Source: Gymnogyps californianus
Taxonomy: Eukaryota; Chordata; Aves; Accipitriformes; Cathartidae
Direction of reading: 5' to 3'
DNA: 64,000 nucleotides
Assembly (NCBI RefSeq): GCF_018139145.2
Contig: NC_059471.1
Coordinates: 212,803,494 to 212,867,493 of the forward strand
In this document: one piece after another, positions 23,461 to 35,152 of the stretch
How positions within the stretch are numbered: position 1 is the first letter of the stretch
How the letters are laid out: every line of letters begins with the position of its first letter
Program-made: the position numbers and the translations under genes
Notes under the pieces: generated by a model
Databases searched by the model: none
Seen by the model: the letters and a program-made list of their open reading frames with translations, nothing else
Told to the model about the DNA's origin: nothing

Positions 23461-24927
23461 TGGATACCTGGAATGGAAAAAACAACACTTAAACAGTAAT
23501 ATACTACAGATTCTTTAATTTCTGCTCCAACTGCTGTAAAACCTGGCACAAGACTGGAGAAATAGTAGCTGCAACTTCATCAGACATTGAATTTGGCAGA
23601 AAGGACAGCTTTACCAAGATCAATGAAGTGTTGCGGATCATGATTTATTCTGGAGCTCTGCTTGGGAGAGGAGAAAAGGGAAGATGCTCTCTTCTCTGCG
23701 AGCACTGCTCATGGATTTATCAAGAGCTATCATCTAAAACTGAGAGACGAAATTCAGTGTGTATGGATACTCTTTGAAAGACTGCCAAAGGCTTTAGAAA
23801 TAAGAACATAAATTGAAGGTGAACAAAACTGCAACTGAAACTACCATCTCCAGCAAATATAATTAAGAAAATAACTTAATGAATGAAAAATACATTAGAT
23901 TTTTAGAAATTACGTCATTTTAAATAATACAAGAAAAGGGTTCCTAAAGGCAGGAATTCCCAAATTAAAGAGCGGTATAAGAACCACTTTCAAGTAAATA
24001 GGCTGTCCCAGAGCCAAAAACTGCTAGTGCCTTACCAGCAACCATACCAGTATCTGGCAATAAATGTTGACAGTCCCCTGAGCTGTAGCACTGCTGTTTG
24101 CTCCTGGTACACCTTCAGCTTCTCCCACTTGGTCTTAGTCCTGACAGCCACCCCTCACCCCCGCTATGCCTTTGGCTTCTCTATTACAACCTTACATATT
24201 TCATAACTTTTCATTTACCCGTATTTCCCCTTTTTTTCTCATTTTCTCTTGCTGTATCTCTATATATCTATAATTGCTGTCCATACCACTGAGATGGCAT
24301 AAGCTTTTAGCCAAAGGTATCCGCTTTCCTCATTGCGGAATTATGACAATCTAATAAACCATGAATAAAGAACTTTCTATTATCCAATCCGTTTCATTCA
24401 GAATTTTTCAGCTTTGGAAAATTATGTCTTTTAAAGGGATGTACTCAGTTTGCTGTACTGAATGTAATCATGTTGTGATCGTTCATCCTTAAGCAACCAC
24501 TAACTTCCAGTCTAGTGACAGATTCATCTTTACCCAACATAATGAAGTCCAGAACAGACTTGGTTTGCATTGAGCACAATATCATTTATGTTTGAAACTA
24601 CTTTCCGTAAAAAAACCAAACAAATCATCATTGATATCTTGCTACCAACTGCATGGATACAGTAGCCATGTCTCAGGAACTGAAGTCTCCCATCACACCT
24701 CGATTGCATACATTACTGACTGGTGCTTATGGAATAACACGTCTTACTCTGAGGTTTGATTTGTGTCTCTTGTTTGAAATAGTTGAGTGGAGACGCCTTT
24801 ACAGCACTATTAGTTACATCATTGATTGATGTGTACTCTCAGTACTGCTAACAGATGCAGGCGGCGGTTTTACTACAGAGCACTGCCTCTCCTATGATCC
24901 TACGGTCCATGACCTTACGAACTTGCA

Positions 24928-25043
24928 CAGAGCTCCACAGCACCGAGACTCTGGGCATCTCCTATTCCATTCATCCATTAATTCCACAAATGATCTCCAT
25001 TTCAAGTACTTTCTTTATAGCAAGTGTATTTTATGCTTTACAT
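24928..25043 (+). repeat. Unnamed dispersed repeat, copy B
   Basis: This is the uninterrupted partner of the repeat at 15.82-16.07 kb, with about 80 percent identity over the best 80 bases by hand alignment. Here the segment ending in TTTATAG passes directly into CAAGTGTATTTTATGC, so it shows the arrangement before AT expansion. A CR1 3' end begins about 45 bases downstream, and the two are probably independent. The family is unknown. Confidence 0.6.
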
Positions 25044-25085
25044 CATAGACTCATTTTTGCAGACTCCTCTTTTTGAGCAACGTAG

Positions 25086-25176
25086 TGTGACCTCATGTCT
25101 GGCCCAGCTTTGAGCAGGAGGTTTGACTAGAGATCTCCTGAGGTCCCTTCCAATCCCAGTCATCCTATGATCCTAA
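25086..25176 (+). mobile_element. CR1 LINE 3'-terminal fragment
   Basis: TTTGAGCAGGAGGTTTGACT, then AGGTCCCTTCCAATCCCAGT and CATCCTATGATCCT, are the sense-strand end of the CR1 3' UTR with its degraded 8-bp tail. The preceding TGACCTCATGTCTGGCCC also occurs in similar form at 33.93-33.96 kb. The copy is under 100 bases and severely truncated. Confidence 0.85.
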
Positions 25177-28100
25177 AATCCTCTCCACTCACCTTTTTTT
25201 TGCCCACTCCACCCTTTTTAGACTGATTACAGGTAGAGATACTAAATCTGTTTATTCAAGTCAGCAGTCTTTCAACAAGGTAACTATATCAGATTTCTCT
25301 ATATAAATTCCCAGTTCCCTTAATTTTAATTCATAGGACTAGCACTCACATGTAAGCGATAAGAAAACATGTTTATTTCATGTTCAGTGCTGCACAGGTT
25401 CAATTTTAAGTTTGGACTGCCTGGACCTTCACAGTACCGTACCAAACAAGCTAGTTTAAAGCCCTCTAGGCTGCTCCAGCTATTATTTGACTGAATCGTT
25501 AGTATTGTGCTGTATGGTTCATCAGCTGAGGGTCAGACTGTGCTAAGCAGAGACAGACAGCTTTCAGCCAGCCCTCGGCACTGGAACCCCTCAGGAATGA
25601 GGGGAGACCGATCTCCAATATATCTCAGTCAGGTTGTGTCTTCCACAAACCTGGAAAGCTGACCTTTTTCCAACATGCCAAAAGCACTGAAATTTCTACT
25701 GTAATGTCGCTGTAGCCAGCCAGAGCCATCCTGACGTGCCCTGCCTTTCACTCTCCAGCTTGCCTTACAACTTAGAGGTAATAGGGGGGACAACATCTGC
25801 TCCCCTGTATCCTTCCAGGGCTCAAAGAACAAGAGGTGATGATGAGATTATTTAAAAAAAAAAAAAAAGCAATGGTGTAAGGCACATGTTGGGATCTTCT
25901 GAGGATTGTATAGCAGCTGAGACCCAGGGATATCGGGGATGAGTCATTTAAGCCACACACAAACTTTCCCCACCACCTCCCCACCTCACATGAAAGGAAA
26001 GAGGGTCGGAGCCAGACCATCTGGACAACTCTGTGGGAGCAGAGACCTGCAGAGAGGATTGGGCCGCCCACAATGCTTAGCAGAAAACAAAGCAAAACAA
26101 CTTGCTCTGCAGACCTTCCTCGAACACGCTCATCAACAGCTATCAGCTGATTTTATATCAATGAACATTTACAATGATTAACCCTTATTTCCACTCTCCA
26201 GATGGGAAAGAAGATTAAACTAAAGAAGAAGAAAATATTATGAAGGAGACGACACTATAGAGAAGATGATATTATGAGGAGGATGACATTAAATTAAATC
26301 TCTGATATTGTTTCAGAGCTATTGCCATTGAAGCTAAGAGAAATTTGCCACAGAATACGCAGCGCTGGTTAGAAAGTGATATAAGGATTCAGAGTGCTCT
26401 ACTGTTGTCACACTACCTTACTATATTCACAAAGGGTTTAGAAGTTAAATTTGAAATGGAAATTCATAGGAGATGCAACTGAACAAACAGGATCATATGT
26501 CACCAGAAAATGTAGATTTGCAGAGCTTGTGAATTTGTATGAAAATCCCAAGACAATTTCTTCATTGATCAGATTTCTATTGCTATACAAATCTTCTCTT
26601 GTGCAGATTACTGCAAAGCAGTCAAAATTAACATTTGTTCCTTTATTATTAGACTAGAAAATTTCCAGCTTTTATAGCTTCCCCAATTATCACTTTCCAT
26701 TAGCCCCATTACCCAATCTAACTATTTTTTTCCTAGGATGATTTCAGCATTTTTTCAGTTTTGAATCACCCAGCAATAAAACATACAATGGAGAGAAATT
26801 GGCAGTTGTTGTATAGAGTTATGCTATTTATTCAGGAAAGTATGAGCCTGTCTTATACTAAATATGCCATAAAAAGTCAAAAATTGGGTTAAAATTTCTG
26901 TTAATGTTACCACACCTGTTACCATAAGAAACAGCATATTCCTCCCCAATATTGTATTGCGTATGAAGACTGTTAAGGGAAGATTTATTCTAGTTGACAC
27001 AGTTAAGATAAAAACTGTTGGCTAAAACTACAAAGTACTCTGTTTCTAAAAGAACAAAGGACGGTTCCACAAAGCTTAATAAATTACAGAATTTCTGATA
27101 TATACTTCCCATATTCATTTGTTTCAAGTAGAGGCATGTAAGTAAAGGACTGTTCGTTTCATCAAAATCATGATGTGTATTTAATGAGATCAGCTCTGTT
27201 AATTTTACTTTTTGACGTTCAGGCTTTATAAAATACATACATATATTTTTTGGAAATTGCAATGGAACGTGACAACCATCACTGTTTCCTTCTCCTGGGC
27301 TGCTGCAGAAAGTGGCTGTGTCCACTTATACAGCTGGAAAATGAAATAACCCATACAAGTGGCTTTGGAATCTCTTGAAGTTCAAAAATGAATGGTAGAA
27401 AAATTGCTATACAAATAAAAAATATTTTAATTCCCTCTAGAATGATCGCTGCTAAAAGGATTTTAACGTACTAGAAAGCTCGGGAGTTTTAAAAAAAAGA
27501 GAATACAGAGGTCAGGAAAATCATCTTCAGATTAAATGAATGTCATAAGAATGTACTTATCAGAGAAAACATTAGGGGCTTCATGTATAACTAGCTTTCC
27601 TTCTAACATACATGTTAAGTTATGATGTAGAGTGGGTCCCTGCTGTTCAGTATACCAAGAAATAAAAGTTCAGATATGTGTCACGATAGAGGCAAATTTT
27701 TGTTGTCTCTAACTTGGCAGAAATATAGGAAATGTGGAAGAGATGTAGATAGAACATAAAAGTCTCACTGTGAAGTTGGGCAATGGTACAACTCCAAATC
27801 TTAATTAGTTTATTGATTAGCTCTATAAAGATGATGCCCTGTTAACAAAAAGGATATGTCACCCATCCTCTGCCTATTGCAGTGCTGTAGCTATTCCAGC
27901 AAGCTTAGTATATAGATTTATATACTTGTCTCTACAGTCCATTTGTATAAACAAGTAGCTCAGAGGATTTAGCTAAACCCCATCTGGTTACTTTAAAAGC
28001 AGAAGTACAAAAATATCAAAGTAACAGAGAAAGAAATAATTTTAACTGGTCTCCATCTGGCAATTTTAATAATGGAAATGCAAAGTTACAAAATGTGCCA

Positions 28101-29264
28101 GCTATCCAGGGTTTGTACAAAAAGAAAAAATGTGATTTAAAACATTTTAAAAATTTCTGCACAAGACAGGTTAGCTAAGAGTTTAGCTGAGGTTCGGCTA
28201 ACTTCAGTATCACAGGAAGCTAGGTCACAGTTTAGCATAGCACAGGAAAAGCCCTTTTTCTCCTAAATGTTGGAGTTTACAGCAATACATAATTATTGCC
28301 TTGTAAACCAGCTTGCAAATAACAGCAAACGCCTTTCTTCTGGGTTGGAGAATAAGGCTGAACAAAGAGATTTCTAAAATACCTCCTTCTGCAACTGATG
28401 ATGTGACATTAATTTCAAGTTTTAAAACTCTTTTACCTTCTCAGAAATGTTTTCTTTTGGCTAATATCTTTAGTAGCTGAAAGTGTTAAGATTGCTCAGG
28501 AAAGGCCTGATCAAATGCTCATTTGAAAGAAGAAAAGAGAAAAAAACCTCACTGACTACTTTCAGTTGAATTCTACAGATCAGACTTGCATATGCTATTG
28601 AGAAACTTGGATGCTGAGACCATCAGTGCTGCAATATTTAATGCAATATATTTTCTAAGTTAGTCCAAAACCTTTCCACAGCAGATTTGGAATGATCACG
28701 GTTTGCATTTTTCTTCTTCTTTTTATTTTTGTTCTTCCCACTTCTCACTTTTGTTTTGTTTCACTTTGAATACTTCACAGTGTTTGTATTTTGAAAGCTG
28801 GCCTATTTTCCCTCTCAAAGCAGCAGATTCAGTTTGTGGTATAAACGCTAAATCAGCATGTGTCAAACTTGTTAAACCTTTTTTATGCCAAGCCTTGAAG
28901 GACCTGATAAAATAAAGCTGTAAAGATATACATTTTAATAAAACATTATTCATGCACTGTTAGTCCACAAAATATTCTCATGTACTATATAGAAATGAAA
29001 AGCAACATTTCTCTGGCCTAAAGCTAACTTTTTATGACTCCCTTGGTAATTTTTCCATTCTTTAATACTACTTTATTTATTTATTTTACAATAAGCTTTC
29101 AGAAAAGGGATGGCATTTTTCTCGACACGTTTGCATGTGCTTTTTTTTTTTTTTCCCCCTGACCTTTTACATCATCTATAGAAAATTTAATAGGGATATG
29201 GAAATCAAACAGGGTAACTGCTGGAAGCAATATGTGCTGATCAAAACCCAGAGACAGCAGCTCC
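25177..29264. other. Single-copy non-coding stretch
   Basis: No supported gene. It contains a 15-base poly(A) run (25854-25868), a purine-rich degenerate repeat with GAGGAnGATGACATTA-like units near 26237-26290, and a 14-base T run (29141-29154). The rest is AT-rich. Confidence 0.55.
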
Positions 29265-29530
29265 GTCAAGAGCGGAACTGCGGTTGTGTGGTTCAGACAC
29301 TGGCCTGGGAGTCGCGAGATCTGGGTTTTCTTCCTTAATCCGCCTGACCCCCCTGAGTGATACCAGCTCCATGTTTGCTCAACGGGAATGATAATATTTA
29401 CATTCTCCCATTCTTTTGTCTATTTAAATGATAGGTGGCTTGAGAATCCTACTGTCTTTTATAGTGCTGGTACAGTGTACAGCATGGTGCAGTTATTTCA
29501 GCTGATGTTTTTAGATATTACTATAAGGTA
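29265..29530 (+). mobile_element. MIR-type SINE, near full length, sense
   Basis: The 5' part reads GGTTCAGACACTGGCCTGGG then AGTCGCGAGATCTGGGTTTT, the tRNA-derived and core start of MIR. The middle retains CTCAACGGGAATGATAATATT, matching the TGTAAAATGGGGATAATAAT region. The end, GTACAGTGTACAGCATGGTG, matches the MIR 3' part and the longer amniote extension. It is the best-preserved of the MIR copies here. A degenerate B-box-like GGTTCAGAC remains, but an active Pol III promoter is unlikely. Confidence 0.85.
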
Positions 29531-32500
29531 AAAATACGTGTTAGGGACCTAAGTGTGCTGCCCTAGAGTGTGACTCTGTGGTCCTGCAAGTCCGAGAAAG
29601 AAAGCCCTGAGACAAGGAAGACTCCAGTGCTGGCTTGTAGGCAAAGCCAAGCCTTTGTGTGCTTAAATACTGGAGCATGAGGTTTTATATTTTGCCATCT
29701 GCAAGCCCTTTAATGCATTGGAGTGTCTCAGGTATTCCAATACTAGCTGCATCCTGTAGGCTTTCCGAAGATATTCACTGGTAGGCACGTTGTATTCAAT
29801 GACAGATGTGTAGCTGTCTCTTGCCCTCGTTCAGGAAATCTCTTTTATTGGTCTGGTTTTCATCTGTTTGGACTCTTTTCACAGTTGTGACTCACATCTG
29901 TCTGCAAACCATCCATTCAGCTGTATCAGAGAACATGAAGAACACCATGATATTCTCAAGGACATGGGCAGATTTCCAGGCTTTGTGAATGTACAGGCCT
30001 ACAGGATCTCCAGAATAGGTGCCCTGGATGTCTCCTTCAGGGACTGGCTTTCCTACAAAGGGCCCTCTGCTAGAAGAGCAGCTACCATCAGTAAATCAAG
30101 CCCTACTAGATCCAAACCTTTTTCCCACCCTCACAGCTATGTGGAAATCAGTAAAACTTCCATGGATATTTGCTTTCTCTTGTGCCCTGATAGCTCATGG
30201 TGTGGGTCACTACCATTTTCGCTAGCAGAGACGTAGGCCCCAGACGTGTCACAACCATGCGGACCTTTTTCGGAGGTTCTCAAGAATGCAAACTAATCAA
30301 AGGGTCGACCACAGCTCTCCTTGAATTTGGCCATGCCGTTGCTGACTGAGTGACCAGCAATCAAGGTCAACATCTGGGCTGATAAGGAATTCTTCGGGAA
30401 CAAACAAAGAATTTCTGTTTTGAGGCAGTAACAACCAATTACTGTGCAAACATCAAGGACTGTAACTGGGTTAACTATTGAACCATAGAAAACCACAAGG
30501 ACTGCAGGAGATAATTATCTTTAATACAGTATGACAAAGTATCATTTTCTCTTATTATGCAAAAAATGAGGTGCATGGAGAAAGAGGCAGAACTGCTGTT
30601 GGGAATGTAGTTTAGTTCCTCCACTGTAGGCACTGGTAGCACAAAGCAACTTATTCTTTCTTTTTCTCCCCATGCCTGAGAGTATTTTTTCCTGTCTTGA
30701 AGGAGTCCCACTGTTCTTCCCTGCCTTCCACACCTGCTCTCTTCTTGTCTGCTGAGCTACAAAGTAAAACAATAAACATTCAAGGCACAAAAATTCATGT
30801 GGTTTGGCTCCCAATACTCAGAAGCTGATGAACTGAGAATGAAGGGAAGATTTTTTTCTAATTGAGCCTTGAGTTCCTCCTTCAGCAGACGAACTGCTCA
30901 AATATGAAGGTTAAATCCATATTCCGCCGTACTTAAAGGTATTTTGGGCTGAGGATTTCAGTGGGATTCTTGCCAAAAGAGCGGGCATACAGGGAGTGCT
31001 GGCTGATTGTGCAAGAGTAAGTGGAAAACTGTCCTAGGGTTTGGGAGGTGGGTTTTGCTGCACTGGCATACTGGGTGATCAATGCAAGCCACTTAGCATC
31101 TCCTTCCTCCCCCTTGCTGTGCCTTAGGTTCAGGAGGAACAATGACATTTTTCTCCTTTGTACTGATTTGAAAGCTACTGATGAAAACTGCTACTTAAGG
31201 ATTAGTTAGTAATGTAGAGAGGAAATTCTTGGGGGAAAAAAAAAAGAACAGTAAATATGTTTTTTAGTCTGAATGTATACTGCATGTTTTTAAGGCAGAA
31301 AAAAAGCCTTTCTCAGAAAAATGACATTTCCAGAAGAACTTTTTATTTTCACAACACATTTTTTTTTTCTACTGAAAGAACATGGATGGAAAATTTCCAG
31401 CAAGCTCTGAAAATAAATTAATTCCTTGTTTTACTAAACATACTTTTATACTACGGTTATATTATTCACAAGCAAAGAGAATCTTAAAAGGAAAGACTGG
31501 TTGATTTCCCATATCCCTGTAAGTGAAGCTGTTATTACCTTTGCTGCTGCTCAGAAAAATCTCAACAGGTCATAATGTTCCACTGTGTGTCTTAGACCTG
31601 AAGGAGCAAGGGAATTCACATTCATTTAAAGATACTGCAGTACTGCCTCCATAAATCCCCTCAATGGGACAAGATGTAGGTCTAGCTTGATGAGATAAAG
31701 ATAGTGTTTTATACCAAGTTTTCAAGCTTCATTCTAAATAGTCATTGATTTTGTGGGTATACATCAGATCTTTATGTTCTTCTGGATATCATTTTCTACA
31801 ATTTCATCCTTTACTTTAAAAAGAGCAGCAATTGACTGGCAACACCCAGAATACATCCTACAACATCCATCTACTGTGTTTTAGGATCTTGCTGTAATGC
31901 AACAAAGCACTTTTATTTCATACGAAGAACGATTTATACTGAAGTTAATGTCTTAAGTGTAACACATCCATGCTGGGTAATGTTGTCATAGCACATATTT
32001 CTTCTCTAAGAGTTAACCTACTATCCAACTTGCTTTTGCAATGAATGTTTGCATAATGCAAAACAGCCTCTTTGATACTAATAGAAATAAATGGCTGAAA
32101 GAACACAAAAAATTGAGAGCTTTTGCTTACTATTTAAATTCTTTCAAATAGCAGTGCTGTGTAAAATTCTAATACATTCTCTCTGCAAGTCAGATATTAA
32201 AATTGTCCAAAGCTTAGAAAATCACTTAAAAATGTAATTAATACAGCAGCACAATTCTTTGTGGTCTGTAAGATATGATGCATTTAGTGTAGCAAATAAA
32301 ACATAGCATAGGACAGTCATCCACGTGTATTATACATCTAATCCACTAAAATATGTACATAGATTTACTGTATTTGCCTTACAAACTTTGTATTTTCTGG
32401 TCTGGATATTAAAGAATGATGTTTAATTTAATTTTACAGCTTCTTTGCTGTTGTTGGGGTTTTTTTTAGTTAGTTTCTTCAGAAAATTCCTAGTTTTAAA

Positions 32501-32562
32501 CCAACAGTAATAAAACTGGCAATTAAATATGTAAGACTATATCCTAAAAAAAAATACTCTTA
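29531..32562. other. Single-copy non-coding stretch
   Basis: Bases 29.8-30.25 kb are somewhat GC-richer and carry a 122-codon plus-strand open frame without recognisable domains. The rest is AT-rich. No gene is called. Confidence 0.5.
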
Positions 32563-32641
32563 TTCATGATTTATGGGATCACAAGTTGGAAGGGACCAGA
32601 GGAGGTTGTCTAGTTCAACCTCCTGCTCAATCAAGGTCAGG
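32563..32641 (-). mobile_element. CR1 LINE 3'-terminal fragment
   Basis: GGGATCACAAGTTGGAAGGG, then GTTGTCTAGTTCAACCTCCT and GCTCAATCAAGG, form the reverse complement of the last 80 or so bases of CR1. The 8-bp tail is degraded to TTCATGATTTATGGGATC. The copy is severely 5'-truncated. Confidence 0.85.
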
Positions 32642-33562
32642 TTTACTTTTCCATGGACAATGTCTTGGTTTTAGTGCCTAAATCTTCGTACTGATATTTG
32701 GTTAAAGGTTCAAAACTCGGAAGATGCTCTTGCTCTCGACAGCCAGCTGCATCCTGAGCAAATCTGTGCATTGGTGCTTTGAAATGATGGTGCATTTCCT
32801 TAGGCATCTCATTTTCTGAAGCCATTATTATGTCTCTGACTGCTTCATGAAAGTTTTGCTGTGAGACAGTGTTGTTTTGCTCATTTCAGAGGAACTCGAT
32901 TTTTAAGGATTTCAAAATCGTGAGCACTTCTGAAAGTTTGACAGTTGCGTGAAGTTACTTTGCATAAAGACTAAGATGCTACCACAGTTAATACACCAAA
33001 CACTTAAGGTCAGGGCAACAAATCTTTTCTGAGTGATCTATAGGCATCTGAAACATGCTATATAATTGTTGGATCTCTGTTTTTCAGTCCTATTCATTGA
33101 TCTTCACATGTTCTTAACGTTTTCCATATCTTTATACGCTATAATCCAGTTTCTGAGTCCAGTAAGGAAGAGAAGAATCAAAATACTGAGAAGATGGTTA
33201 CTACAGTTTTCCTAACTCTTGGGCAAGAGGATTGTTATGAGTCCAAGGAAGAGGTTATGCCACTAAATTTAAAAATCACACTGCAAACTTTTGTAATGTC
33301 AATAAAGATGAAAGCCTCTGTAAACTTTATGGAAACTGAGTCTTCAAACCTTGAAGGTATTTATTCAGGCCAAATAATCTTCCTAAAGAGAGAGCCTGGG
33401 CAGAGTGATGAACAATATGAAGTAGATAATTGGAAGATTACGTCCGAGAACACACTCAGAAGCCTAATTCCTTTCCATTGGACACTATAGAGACTTAAAA
33501 GAATAACATTTAAGACAACTGAGTAGTCAGCAAAGAGGAAGGAAATTAGAAATGGAAAAGAA
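32642..33562. other. Single-copy non-coding stretch
   Basis: It contains a 98-codon plus-strand open frame (33194-33490), which is long for AT-rich DNA but shows no domain I recognise and no supporting splice or promoter signals. No gene is called. Confidence 0.5.
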
Positions 33563-33628
33563 ACTAGAAAATAGATGATGTTTCTAGAAACTAGAAAATA
33601 GATGATGTATACTAGAAAATAGATGATG
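33563..33628 (+). repeat. 18-bp unit repeated three times with short spacers
   Basis: ACTAGAAAATAGATGATG occurs perfectly at 33563-33580, 33590-33607 and 33611-33628. The spacers are 9 bases (TTTCTAGAA) and 3 bases (TAT). The first spacer itself repeats CTAGAA. This is a minisatellite-like cluster in otherwise single-copy DNA. Confidence 0.9.
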
Positions 33629-33927
33629 AAACCACAAATGATTATATATTTAGGACTACTTTCTGGGGCTTACTACCTCAGTTTTATGAGTGTGTGGTGA
33701 CAAAGTGATGGGGTGTTAGTAAGGAGTACAATTAAAAGGAAAGAGACACAGCTAGTGAAGTGCTCTACATGGTGGAGTTAGTGCTACGTAGGGAAGCAGT
33801 GACAGGTGTGGCGCTCAGAGCAGCGCAGTGGCCTCAGTGATCAGCAGGAGCAATCGAACTGAGAGGTAGGGCATTGTGCTCACACCTCTGTGCTGCTTCT
33901 GCTACCCAAAGCTATTAAAGCCCTGAG
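33629..33927. other. Single-copy stretch before a CR1 end
   Basis: Bases 33.76-33.92 kb are GC-richer and may be a degraded upstream part of the following CR1 copy. I cannot align it by eye. Confidence 0.35.
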
Positions 33928-34025
33928 GAGCCTGGTCTGACCTCATTGCTGACGCTGCTGTGAGCTGGAGCTTGGATGGATGAGGTCCCTTCTAGCCTGA
34001 ATTAACATATGAGCCTATGATCTTA
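33928..34025 (+). mobile_element. Degraded CR1 LINE 3' end
   Basis: CCTGGTCTGACCTCATTGCT, then GAGCTGGAGCTTGGATGGAT and GAGGTCCCTTCTAGCCTGAA, followed by GAGCCTATGATCTTAGGATC, match the sense 3' end of CR1 with a decayed tail. It resembles the fragment at 25.1 kb, suggesting the same old subfamily. Confidence 0.7.
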
Positions 34026-35059
34026 GGATCCCAAGACAAAACCAGCTTGGACAACACTGTTTGACACAAGGTTGCAACACATATAAGTGAACTGGAAGTC
34101 CAGCACCTGAAAGAGGAACAGGAGAGAGGGAGTAAGGTAGACCAAGAGTGGCCTCTTTCCTCTTTCTAACAATTTATGGGCTTTCAGGCCTTAATTGTAA
34201 TATGTTCAATGCAACGCTAATTCTGTGTGAGCTGCTGTGCAATGGGTGAACAATACTTTCCATTAAGGTGTCGGGGTCAATGATATGGATAATTAGCTAG
34301 CACTGTGATTCAATACATTAATTCTCTCTGAAGTAGTAGTAAAACATATGTTGACTCTTGGTAACCTCAGTGTAGATGTTGCAACCTTGTAATGGATTTG
34401 GATGCAATAACCTGCTTGAGCTTGTCCACTTGAGATAAGGTGTTTTCTTAAGTGATGATGATGAATGCTGCTCTTCTAGGGAGCCAGAGAGTGTCATTAA
34501 ACTAGCTAATATTTTGCTGCCCTCCCATGTAGAGCAAGCATTGCTAAAGGGCAGCAGCGCTGTCAAATCCTTATAGGCTGGAGCAGGGAATAAAGCAGAA
34601 AGAAAACAGGATGAAAAAAGTAGATAAAGGGCCTAAGGTGAATTTAGGCCTAACACACAGTACATTGAGTTGTTTTGTTTGCTCACTTTTTTCCCTTCCT
34701 TAGTAAAAGTAGTTCAATAGTTATGTTTCTTCAGCAGCAGAACCCCCCTCAACTCTCCCCACACTCCTCAGCTGCAAACAGAGTTCATCGTCTATCAATA
34801 AAAGCATTTCAGATCTCTCTAGACCTGGGGACACCAGGCAGAGTTATTAGTTCTTCTTCAGCTTATTCTGAGGTGCCAGAGTTCAAAATGAAAACATACA
34901 GATTGCTGGTAGCCATGCCAGAGCCAGAGAACTGCACAGATCTATCCCTGCATGAGTCTCTGCATCTATATAAACACAAACAAGCACATCCAAGGATATC
35001 AAATTGAGAATAAATGCCTGTGTGCAAAGCATTTTTGTCTGTGACAGGCCTTAAGAAAC
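34026..35059. other. Single-copy non-coding stretch
   Basis: No supported gene. A 110-codon plus-strand open frame at 34675-35007 lacks recognisable features. Confidence 0.5.
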
Positions 35060-35152
35060 TAGAGGGCAAATTCTCTGCTGGTGTAATTAGCACAGCATTG
35101 TTAAACTCCATGGACCTGTACCAATTTAAAGACACATGAGATTTGACCCCAT
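35060..35152. mobile_element. Palindromic MITE-like interspersed element, copy 2
   Basis: One end reads GGGCAAATTCTCTGCTGGTG then TAATTAGCACAGCATTG. The other reads TGTACCAATTTAAAGACACA then TGAGATTTGACCCC. They are imperfect reverse complements (GGGCAAATTCTC against GGGTCAAATCTCA), and the centre has ACTCCATGGA. The arrangement matches the element at 3.56-3.64 kb. No coding capacity. The family name is not assigned. Confidence 0.5.

Larger units (their letters stand above)
22556..24927. other. Single-copy non-coding stretch
   Basis: No supported gene. It contains a perfect 15-bp tandem duplication (23178-23207) and a 9-bp inverted repeat with a 16-base loop (23427-23460). Confidence 0.55.

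Noticed and set aside
29868..30236. 122-codon open frame as a small gene or pseudogene
   Set aside because: No recognisable domain, overlapping frames, and a length within chance for its GC content.
33194..33490. 98-codon open frame as a gene
   Set aside because: Protein-like composition but no known motif, promoter or splice support. Expression data would be needed.
33563..33628. Three-unit repeat as a CRISPR array
   Set aside because: The spacers are 9 and 3 bases and the repeats are 18 bases in vertebrate DNA, so the architecture does not fit.
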